Of a DNA stretch of 64,000 nt, positions 47,101 through 58,300 are shown piece after piece; the stretch's first letter is position 1; every line of letters begins with the position of its first letter. The notes beneath the pieces were generated by a model, which made no database searches, had not been told where the DNA came from, and worked only from the letters and a program-made list of their open reading frames with translations. The stretch comes from Amphibalanus amphitrite (lineage: Eukaryota > Arthropoda > Thecostraca > Balanomorpha > Balanidae). The position numbers were made by a program, and so were the translations under genes. The stretch is taken from NCBI RefSeq assembly GCF_019059575.1, contig NW_024881836.1, positions 579,094 to 643,093 on the forward strand, written 5' to 3'.

Positions 47101-48364
47101 CCAACACGATGGGAAATGGCAGCTTGAATTTGAGTCGCACCTTGGCAAAAAAAAAAAAACAGATAAAGAAGAGGTGGAATTATGTGATTATGATGATCTT
47201 AGAATGGTGATTGTTGAAATATAATACAGCCTATTTGTAAGCGCAGGCTGTAGGACTGCACTATCTTCCACAGCAACTGATGCAGGTCATAGAAAGAAGA
47301 AAATTTATTTACCAAAGCATTGCAAACAAAGGATGGCATGTAGCATTTCATACGATTTACATTGTTTGCGCTACCTCACCTCATTCTCATAAGCCAGTAG
47401 TTTGCTTTCATGTTCATCCACAAGATCCAGAAGAGAGTGGCATGTTCCACAAACTTCTGCTGGAGGAACCTGCCAGAAACAAATGAAGCTCAAACTGTAT
47501 TACAGAGACAAATATGGTATTGGTATTTATCAGTGATCACCAGTCTGTCTACTTTTCATTTCATCTCCAGCCTAAATAGAAAATGAACCATTGAGGCAAT
47601 TTCCTCCTTTTGCACCCTTTCAAAACTGAATAAATTCATAGAACAAAAGCATGTATAGAAAGAAAACATCCTTCTAAGGTTATAAAGTCTAAACATCAAT
47701 ATTTATGAGACTTTTTAAACAATACATTCATAAGTCACACCCAACCACATGCTGTCAGCCGTCAGGTTAGATTAAGCTATGTTAAGTAAGGTTAGGCCAG
47801 GTTAGATTAGGTTTTGTTATTTCTGTTTGTAGTGGTGTACCTGATTTGTAGCATTATATGATTGCATGAACAGAGTTCTAGGATTATATGGTTTGTTACC
47901 TACAGGCTACAGCATGGTGTGGTTTTTATTCAAGTTTGAGCTCAGGACGCAAAAGAGATTTCACCACCATTGAAGCAAGTGCTTTCATTCTTTTATTCAA
48001 CTATTCAAGTGCTTTCTGGAGCTTTCCTCATGAACACTGAGACTTGCTTGCACGAGAAAACGCAACTGACAATCAACCACTTCAACTCGATGGGCAGATG
48101 TCTGCTGCTGCACCATCACTTCAATGTGCTGTTGCATCCTTGTTACAGTGGTAACAGCATCAACAACGGACTCACATATTCATATGGCCAGGGGCCCAGG
48201 GATTATAAACTTACCAGATGTGTCTCCAGTCTTTTGCGAACTATTTTTGAGAGCTTTGTTATCAAAGGGGTTTTTGTATACATAGTTTTCTCTTGATACA
48301 AGCTTTTCGAGTTGATCAGGTGGTTTTTGCAGATCAAGCAGGGTACAACTTGAAGGCCCTCCAT
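44087..48364 (-). CDS. ZAD-C2H2 zinc-finger protein, nine coding exons
   Basis: Exons on the minus strand, 5' to 3': 48364-48215, 47469-47380, 47140-46930, 46475-46396, 46109-46053, 45651-45465, 45237-45018, 44685-44522, 44244-44087. All introns are GT-AG, phases agree, and the total is 1,317 nt (438 residues). Exons 1-2 encode a ZAD: CLIC in exon 1, CGTC in exon 2, the paired-Cys dimerisation domain of arthropod zinc-finger factors. A Pro/Asp-rich linker follows, with a polyproline stretch in exon 6. Then come seven C2H2 fingers, spacing C-X2-C-X12-H-X3/4-H, with TGLKPH as a classical linker between fingers 5 and 6. Fingers 1, 4 and 6 are each split by an intron and become perfect only after splicing, which confirms the model. 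Likely a sequence-specific nuclear DNA-binding protein. TTTCAG just before the ATG suggests a 5' UTR intron. The last residues come from a tandem repeat. Confidence 0.88.
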
Positions 48365-49311
48365 CCTCTGAAACTTATGAAAAAACTGAAACATGCACCC
48401 TAGCATTTTATAAGTTTTATTTGAAAAACATACCGACAGATGCAGAATGAAATGCCTGTTCCAGTTCCTAGCACAACACAAACAAAAGCCCCGTTTACAT
48501 AGGAATTGTTGCAAGTTTGTAGCTCAGCTCCGCCCATTATGTTGCAAAATATGCCAATGGTACTTTAAAATTTACAAAAAATATCCCTTCTAAACATGCA
48601 AAGATCAATGCATCGGAATTATCGCAAAATAAATCAAAATGAACTAAAGCCTCGTCAAAAATGTTATGTAAACGAGACAAATTTACCACAGTATATCATG
48701 TCGATGTGCTGCCAACCAATAAGAATAACAAACGGGAGTAATACTAACACACTCCTGCGATGTTGTTCTATATACCCTGCCAGCAATAATCACGATAAAT
48801 AAATAACAGTCGCCTCCTCTATAAATTTTACTACCTTCGCGCCACCAGTCTACTACAACTACTTTGTTTACAATTAGAAACAGCTACAAAACCTGCGCAG
48901 TAACTACAATAAGGGAAATCCTTCATTTGAAATAGCTCTATAGCATAATTTTTCCCTTATTTTTGTTTGAAAAAATGATAAATGAAATAAGATGCTTTGA
49001 AGTTATTACTCTCCCTGAAGAAATGAAGAAACGGAATCATCGTTTCTTCTAAAAAAAAATCGGAAAAATTAATTCGTGAGAAAGTTTTATAGTTTCCTTC
49101 ATACAGAGGCAGAAATATGGAAGCACTCGTTCCAAATTTGAAATAACTCGTCGGCAGTTTGAGAAGATTTCGGTCGGGGTGAGGACGATGCTCTGCTAGA
49201 TATTTGACAATTTTGTTAATCGTGGTGAAGATGTGTTTCAATAAAGGGGCATAAAAGCTTTATGGTCGATTTGAGCGCTAATCTGCCTGGTGGCTTTAGT
49301 TAAACGAGAAT
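48365..49311. promoter_or_regulatory. Shared upstream region of two divergent genes
   Basis: The zinc-finger gene (minus) and CENP-E (plus) start 947 bp apart. The sequence is AT-rich with no coding frame recognised, and no TATA box can be singled out. It must hold both promoters unless distant 5' UTR exons exist. CTGAAACTTATG at 48368 reads as a splice acceptor on the minus strand, so the zinc-finger transcript may start further right. Confidence 0.5.
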
Positions 49312-52300
49312 ATGACCGATTGCAACATCAGTGTTTCGGTCCGTGTCCGAGAGCTCATCAAACGCGAGTTGAACGATGACCTCAAGAAACATTGGAAAAC
49401 AAGCGAAGATAAATCGTTGTTCCAGCTCGATCCTGGGACTGGTAATGCACTTTGTCAACCATATGTCTTCGACAAAGTATATAATGAAGCTGCAACAAAT
49501 GCAGACGTTTATTCAGGTGAGTTGATTTTTTTTTTGCTTCAGCTAGCATAGGCTCATGCTCATGGACAAAGGTATGCTCATAGCTGTCACTCTTGCACTC
49601 TATTTGTTTTAACTTTTAGGTGCATTTCAGGTAGTATTGATTATTGTTTGAACTCACTCAAATGTTGAGGCTCGAGATGTCAAAACTCTGATTTGCCATC
49701 GTTTGTTTCAGGCACTGTTGAAGAGCTGGTCAACTCTGCAATGGCCGGCTTCAACACTACGATATTCGCCTACGGTCAAACATCATCTGGTAAGGAACTC
49801 ACGGCGTTAGCGCCGACTGCCGTCCGGCAATCCCCGCCGCCTGCTGACGGAGTCTGGTGTATGATTTCACTCCCCCCCCTCCCCCACACTTCGTCAGACG
49901 TCGGGGACTCGGATTTCACCCTCCCAGCCCCACACCTCATCAGACGTCGGGGTGTTAGATTTCAGTCTCATAATTCTCCCCCCCCATCCCCCCAATCCCC
50001 ACCGTCGCTGCTCGACGGTGGTCGGACTCGGATCCTGGCTCCGCCCCCTTTATCCCCCTCGACGGAGAAACTTATGCCCCAGCTTCCGCGGTACGGCCGG
50101 TTCTGTCGTATCGGGTCGGGCCCGTCAGGTCATATGTAAATTGTAATCGATCTGTGGTTACGACCGTCACTGCTCGTTTCAATCGTCTATAGCCTCTAAC
50201 CAGGTAACTGACTCAGGTCGGCGCCGACCGCCACATTGATGACCGATCGACGGGACATACAAGACGCGGTTGGCTTGATGGTATTGCTGGATGCCGGATA
50301 CGTCAGTTCGGTTCCCTCCCAACATACCGACGTGACACAGGCTGTCTCCATCTGCTGGTCCCTTCTGGCGCTCCCGACGGAGGAACGGACACTGACAGCG
50401 TCCTCCGGTGACGTTCTGTCTATTTCAGGCTGTCTGGGTGCATGGTGTGTCCGGCTATGGCATCTGTCGCTCGAAAAACAACAGCATGATCCTTCCATTC
50501 GGCACAGTTCGAAGAGACTGTACTCACTGGTTATATGTATTCATTTGCGATCTTACTTAGGAAGTTGTCAACTTTAGTGTTTTTACTTATTTTGTTTTCA
50601 TTGATTCGTTGATAACGTATCTGATTTAATTGAGACATGTTGCGCATCTTGCAACGTTGCTTTCGTTCGGATATTCATTATGCAAAGGTTTCTAAAAAGT
50701 GAATGTGTTAAAGGATTGTGTATTTTTAGATATAATAACTCATTTTTATATAGATAGAGTGCGTGCATGATTACATGTGTGAGGCTGGTTCTGCGGTTCT
50801 TCCGGGGTAAAAATCGGTTTAGCGGTGGCCGTTGCTATGTCTGCTTGTTCTGATGAGTGTACTCGTTTTCAGCTTAACTCTCTAGACGGACTCGGACAGC
50901 AATGATGTGTTTTCGTTTTCCATCGCACCGCTGTCCTCTCCCTGGTAGTCCCACAGTAGCCAGATCGCCCCCTTGCCGTCAACTCAGTCGTTCCCAACCT
51001 GACTGTGTTCGGGCTGGCCGCTGCCGCAGGCAAAACGCACACCATGCTGGGCAACGACTCGGATCCGGGCACCATCCCGCGCGTGGTGCACCAGATGTTC
51101 GACTGTATCGAGCAGACGCCCGACCGCGAGTACCTGATCCGAGTCAGCTACATGGAAATCTACCGAGAGGTAAGTGACGTGCCCAGCGGGGGATGGGAGA
51201 TTCCGGCCCGGCCCTGGTAGAACTCGGCTGCAACAAGTGCGGAAGATGGTAAAATGTGCATTGATGGCAATTTTCGAATTCAGCGAACAGGAAAGTAAAG
51301 AAGCAGTGTGCATTGTGCAATGCTTTCTGCTATCCCGTATGTCTAAATTTTAACCATGTGCTCGATTGATTTAGTCTCTTATTTAGGAGTCAGTTGTAGT
51401 TGATGGCGCATTGGTTATGTGTTACGAAGTTGTCTGCTCATCTAACGCTACGATCTAGTGAGCCGCTCGACAGAGCGCCGCCTGTGGCCACTACCGGCGG
51501 CGGGTGGTCTCAGGTATCCACAAACCGACAGGCGGCGCGTACACCAAACACACCGGCAGAACAGTCATATGCAGTGTCGTGGAACGTCTCATCGTCCCCT
51601 GATCGCTGCCTCCTCTGTCTTCTCAGGTGGTGGATGACCTGCTGTCTGAGGGACCGCGTACCTCCAAGGGACTCCGCATTCACGAGGATCCGCAGGGCCA
51701 GGTAAGATGCTGACTGCAGCAGCCTGCCGCTCCACTAGACTGTGGCGCCTGAGTGTAGGACCGGGGACAGATGGTATCACGTCAGCTGCCGCCAAACTCT
51801 GCATTTCTGTCCTTATTCACTGTATTTGTTACGAAATGTTAGCGCTTAGTGTTATATACGCTGTAAATTCGGCATATTTTGCCCAAAAAGATTATGTGAC
51901 ATTCAGCTGCAATATCGAGTGAACCAAAACAAAACATATTGCTGGGAAAGATCAAGCATTTGGGGGTCTCTGATCTATAATAGGCGAGAATATTCGATCC
52001 TGGCTCTATCACTAACTTTTTTATCTCAATTTGTAGTCGGTAACTGTCATTGCCACCGATGGGGCGCCGTCTCTTGGAGCGGGCTGCCCCTCAGTCCGCA
52101 CCCCCTCACCTCCCCCGCCCCTCCCCACCCCCAGGTGTACGTATCCGACCTTCGTGAGCAGTGTGTCAACACGCCTGAGATGCTGCTCAGCCTGATGCGC
52201 CGCGGCGAGAACTTTCGCCACTTTGGCGTCACCAACATGAACGATCGCAGCTCGCGCAGTCACACCATCTTCCGCATCATCATCGAGTCGCGCGTGCGTG

Positions 52301-55300
52301 ATGAGGACGGAGATGAGGACGCCGTGGTGGTGTCCCACCTGAACCTGGTCGACCTGGCCGGCTCGGAGCGCGCGCGGCAGACCGGAGCCACCGGAGACAG
52401 GTGAGGACGGGGGAGGTGGAACGGGTAGACTCAGACTGACTTATGTGTGTTGGTGGCAGACTGGTGAGTGGGGCTGATAGAACAGTCAATCTGTGTTATG
52501 TGACGTTTGTATCGACTTACGCGAAGTCTGCTCGTCTCTTTTGAAGCACTTAATGCCCGTACTGGGCGCAAAATGACCTTGTTGTCGGCGCGCCCTTAAG
52601 CCCCAATAAACAAATGACCTATGATTTATCTTTACCCTGACCTCCAGGTTCCGCGAGGGTTGTGCCATCAACTCGTCTCTGTTCGAGCTGGGGAACGTCA
52701 TCAGCAAACTCAGCGAGGGCGCCCCCTTCATCAACTACCGCAACAGCAAGCTGACGCGCATCCTGCAGACGTCGCTCGGAGGCAATGCCAAGGTCAGGAC
52801 AGGTCAAGGGTCCTGGTAGTCCTGGGTCAAAGGTCAAAACGGGTCACTATGTGGTAGGCCTTGGTTAGAGGTCAGGCCGGGTCAATGTGCTGCCGAGCTC
52901 TTGGTCGTAGGTCAGGCTTGGTCACTACGTGGGATCCTTGGTCTCCAGTTACAAGTCCGATAACGGACGTGTGATGCCATTAGTCAGAGGTCACAGGTCA
53001 GGTCACACTGGATCGCTCTTGGTCAGATGTCACAGCTTAGATTAAGTCACGTTGGGATACCAATTACTATCGATCGTGGGTGTGCGAATAAACGTGTTCT
53101 CGCCATGTGACATTAATTCAGTCCCATTTCGTGTTGCATTCGCCACACCGTCTGGAATCTCATAACCCCCCCCCCCCCCTGCTTCCCCCTATCCCCTCAG
53201 ACGGCCATCATCTGCACTGTGACTCCGGCCGCCATCGAGGAGACCCACTCCACGCTGCGTTTCGCCAGCCGAGCCAAGACAATCAAGAACAAACCGCATA
53301 TTAACGAGGTAAGCTGGTCGCTCTGACCAGACTTCTGCAGAACGAATAACAGAGTTGAATTGGGGAAGCTTTTCAAATTATCGGGGCAATGCTGTGACGG
53401 GAACGTGTGTCCCAGAGCAGCGAGCTGTGGTAATTTAATGGGCTGCGGATGCGTTTCTCCTTATGACCTATGTGTAAAGCTGCTGCTTCCTTTGCATCAA
53501 TATTACCAGACATGGCTTGCTTCATTGGGTACTTATCATTTCGTAAGCTTCATAATGCCGTGATAATCAATGAAGTTGAATCATCCGGCTCATAGTCAAG
53601 TCATAGTCAAGATTTGGCTACTGTAATATTCGCACGCTATCTATTGGGTATCTCCGTGTGCGAGAGCTCGTCTCCGCCTATATGGTCGAGTCCCTGCCCC
53701 GCTGCTCTCTCCGAAGTCTCACCCCGTTCCCCACCCTGTCTGACCCCGCTCTGTCGTCCGCAGGTGATGTCCGACTCGGCTCACCTGAAGCGACTCAAGC
53801 GCGAGATCCACGGACTGCGGGCTGAACTGCAGCAGGCCAAACAGACCAACCGCGCCACGGAGGTGGAGGAGATGCAAATCGCCCTGGCGGAGGAGAGCAA
53901 GCGCAACACAGAGCTGCAGGAGCGGCTGCGACAGCTCACCGAGAAGTTGGTCGTCAGCTCGGCTCCCAGCGAGAAACCGCAGCTGCTGGCCGCGTGAGTG
54001 CGGGGCGGGGAGACATCGGTGGGCCTTGGTTCGTCGGCTGATGTTGTACACTGCATGTGCTGCTTACCGGGCACGGCGGTATTGTAATTAACATGACCTT
54101 CAGTGTGGCTAGTCAGCTGAATCTTGCAACGCATGTGTCCAATGTGCTAATGCATGAGTTTTTGTTTTTTGTTTGTTTGTTTTGTTTTGTTGGGTTAGGC
54201 CCTTTCGGTCTGACAAGACCATTGCAGAGCCGGAAGGATTATAGGAATTAGGGGGAGACATTGGTCTGGGCAGGCACCCTAGTGAGTCGCCGGGGCTGAG
54301 CTCGTCCAGAGGACAGGCTACCCAGCCCCAAGGCACTCACTGCACCCGGCTACGGGGTGCGCTCCCTCGGGAGCAGCGGTGCCGCTCCAAGGGAGCAGCC
54401 CGCATGAGATAAAGTTGCCTGTCCAGCCCGGAAGGGGGTTACGGCGTGGAGGAGAAGGACTTCAGTATCCTGAGGATAGAAGCACGGAACGGTGGTCTAT
54501 GCTTTGTTTGTTTTGTTGGGTTAGGCCCTTTCGGTCGACAAGACCATTGCAGAGCCGGAAGGATAATAGGAATTAGGGGGAAACATTGGTCTGGGCAGGC
54601 ACCCTAGTGAGTCGCCGGGGCTGAGCCCGTCCAGAGGACAGGCCACCCAGCCCCAAGGCACTCACTGCACCCGGCTACGGGGTGCGCTCCCTCAGGAGCA
54701 GCAGTGCCGCTCCAAGGGAGCAGCCCGCATGAGATAAAGTTGCCTGTCCAGCCCGGAGGGGGTCGCGGCTTGAAGGAGAAGGATTTCAGTATCCTGAGGA
54801 TAGAAGCACGGATAGGTGTGGTCTATGCATGAGCATCGGGCATGTCTTACATAACCATTTTGATCATGCTTGATCGCGTGTCCTCGAGCTGAAAGCTTAC
54901 ATTATCGCGTGGTAGGTTGAAGGTGGTGCTTGTCTTGTGATCTTTACTCCCGGCGCTCCCCAGGTCCCAGAGGAAGAAGCGGCGGATGACGTGGTGCGGC
55001 TTACAGCGCAGCCGCCAGAGCCTGGCACCGTTCCAGCGGCCGCTGCTGCTGCCACCTGTGGCCGAGCGGTCGGACTCGCAGTTCGCCGAGCCGCCGCCAG
55101 ACGTGAGTGGCGCGGGGAGACCGGCATCGCGAGCGCAAAACGCTCAGCTGTGATTATGGTTAAACTTTTATGGTATGAGTGAAAACCTCTCTTATTGTCC
55201 TCACTTTCACCATTCCTATCCTCCTGCTTTCCGACAGGAGGCGGCCGGCTCTGTGTTCGTCGCGGACGGGGCCGGGCCCGCGCCGCCGCCGGTCAGCCGC

Positions 55301-58300
55301 GTCACGTGTAGGAAGCGGCGCGCAACCAGTATGGACGCGGCGCCGCAGCACTCGCCACCCATCAGCGTGGACGCGGCGACGCAGACGGTGGAGCTGCCCC
55401 CGCCCCCTCCGCCGCCGCTGCCAATCGACCAGGTAAAGGGGAGAGGGAGAGATCACACAGACTGGTGCCCCCCCCCCCCCCCTCCCCCAGTAACGGAGAA
55501 AGGGTGAGAGACATGGACAGCGCCTCGAGCACACGGCACTTCATACTGTCGGATAGCTATGGTACCTAGTCTGGTACCTACCAGGTAGATGTGAAGGCGT
55601 TTGGAACACGTGATACGATGTTGTGTTCCGTACGGCTCGCTCCGAGTTAATTCCCAAATTGCTCACCCCGTTGATGCGTTGTGCAGCTGCTAGGTGAGCC
55701 GCCGGCCGGCGTGACCCAACGCACAAATGATCCGACCGTGTCCGTGTCACGATTTAGAAGTTGTGTCCACGGCCCGTGTTACGACTAACAGCCCGTGTCC
55801 GTTCTGTTCACAGGAGGGTCGTCACCGCAAGAGGCGTCGCGCCGGCCTCCACCTGGCTGGATCCGAGAACCGGCTAGCGCCGCTGGACGACATAGCAGAG
55901 GAGGGACAGACGGCTGCGGCAGGTGGGTGCGGTCACATCATATTAGCAAGGTTGCTCGCAACAGTAAATTTATTTAAAAAAAATATATCCAGCTGTCCAA
56001 TTAGAGTCACCGCATCACTTTTTATGCATTTTTTCCTACCTCGTTTTCCAATGCGTTCTCAGTGATCCCTGCAGCAGCTGTCGTATTATCTTAATTGGCT
56101 GAGACTTCTCCCGCAGTGTCAGCAGCCGCGGCTCGGTTGCTGAGCGGAGGGTGCCGTCAGGCGATCCTGAGGCTCTTGTCTGGCCGTGTCTGTTCGATTG
56201 TCGCGCGAAGAGCGTTGCTGGATGTTTGACCCGGGCTTCATATTCTGACGGTGGTCTCTTCTCTCCACAGACGAGGGCGGCGAGGTCGAGCTGCTGCGGA
56301 AGGAGGTGGAGCAGCTACGTCAGGAGCGTCAGGAGGCCGCCAGCGCTGTCAGTCGCCTGGAGCAGGAGCTGACAGCGTCGTCTGACACCGTTTGCCGTCT
56401 AGAACAGGAACTGACAGCCTCCAAGGAGGAAGTTCAGCGGCTGTCTTCTGCCACTGAACTGGCTGACACCGTCTGCCGTCTAGAGCAGGAGCTGACAGCC
56501 TCGTCTGATATGGTCTGCCGTCTAGAGCAGGAGCTGACAGCCTCCAAGGAGGAAGTCCAGCGGCTGTCTTCTGCCACTGAACTAACGGACACTGTCGCCC
56601 GTCTAGAGCAGGAGCTGACAGCCTCGTCTGATATGGTCTGCCGTCTAGAGCAGGAGCTGACAGCCTCCAAGGAGGAGGTTCAGCGGCTGTCTTCTGCCAC
56701 TGAACTAACGGACACTGTCGCCCGTCTAGAGCAGGAGCTGACAGCCTCCAAGGAGGAAGTCCAGCGGCTGTCTTCTGCCACGGAACCTACCGAAACTGTC
56801 GCCCGTCTAGAGCAGGAACTGACAGCCTCCAAGGAGGAAGTCCAGCGGCTGTCTTCTGCCACTGAACTAACGGACACTGTCGCCCGTCTAGAGCAGGAGC
56901 TGACAGCCTCGTCTGACATGGTCTGCCGTCTAGAGCAGGAGCTGACAGCCTCCAAGGAGGAAGTCCAGCGGCTGTCTTCTGCCACGGAACCTACCGAAAC
57001 TGTCGCCCGTTTAGAGCAAGAGCTGACAGCTTCGTCTAACATGGTCTGCCGTCTAGAGCAGGAGCTGACAGCCTCCAAGGTGGAATTCCAGCGACTGTCT
57101 TCTGCCACGGAACTTGCCGAAACGATCTCCCGTCTAGAGCAGGAACTGACAGCCTCCAAGGAGGAAGTCCAGCGGCTGTCTTCTGCCACTGAACTTGCAG
57201 ACACTGTAACCCGTCTAGAGCAGGAGCTGACAGCCTCGTCTGACATGGTCTGCCGTCTAGAGCAAGAGCTGACGGCCTCCAAGGAGGAAGTCCAGCGGCT
57301 GTCTTCTACTACGGAACTTGCCGAAACGGTCGCCCGTTTAGAGCAGGAGCTGACAGCCTCGTCTGACATGGTCTGCCGTCTAGAGCAGGAACTGACAGCC
57401 TCCAAGGAGGAAGTCCAGCGGCTGTCTTCTGCCACTGAACTAACGGACACTGTCGCCCGTCTAGAGCAGGAGCTGACAGCCTCGTCTGACACGGTCGCCC
57501 GTCTAGAGCAGGAGCTGACAGCCTCCAAGGAGGAAATCCAGCGGCTGTCTTCTGCCACTGATCTTACGGACATCGTAACCCGTCTAGAGCAGGAGCTGAC
57601 AGCGTCGTCTGACACCGTCTACCGTCTAGAGCAGGAGCTGACAGCCTCCAAGGAGGAAGTACAGCGGCTGTCTGCTACGTCGGATAGCTCAGAGCATGAC
57701 CGATCTTTGGCTGAAACTGTTCGTCGTTTGGAGGAAGAGCTGGCTGCCTCTAGGGCGGAGAACGAACGTCTGGCGTCCGCACTCGAGGTGCAGGCGGAAC
57801 AACAGACAACCGCCTCGGCCTGCGGCACGCATGAGCCGCAGAGTGGGATGCCGGCTGGCGAGGAGCAGTCCGCCCTCGCCCTGCGACTAGAGGAGCAGGA
57901 CCGCACGCTGCAAGCGGCCGCTGCAGACAGAGACAGACTAGCCGACACAGTGCAGCGTCTGGAAACGGAGCTGGCCGCGGCCAGGGAGGAAGGCCGTCAG
58001 CTGGTCTCTGCGTCTGAGGCTGCCGAGCTGAAAAATACCATCGAGCGACTCCAGTCGGAGCTGGCCGCCGCCAAAGACCAGCCACGGCCTCTTGACTCGA
58101 CGTCGTCAGACGAGAAGATGGAGACCGATGACAATCTGGTGGCTAACCTACGCGAAATCATCGTCTGTCTGCAACGGCAGTTGGCTGACGCTAAGGAAGT
58201 AACTCAGCGCGAGGCTTCCACGAGTCCCGAGACGTCCGTGCCGGCCACGGCTGAGGTACAGAAAACCATCGCCCGTCTGCAGCAGCAGCTAGCGGCAGCT

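Noticed and set aside
56680-57615. 311-codon minus-strand frame of Ser/Cys/Arg repeats
   Set aside because: Antisense reading of the CENP-E coding repeats; open only because the repeat unit is a multiple of 3.
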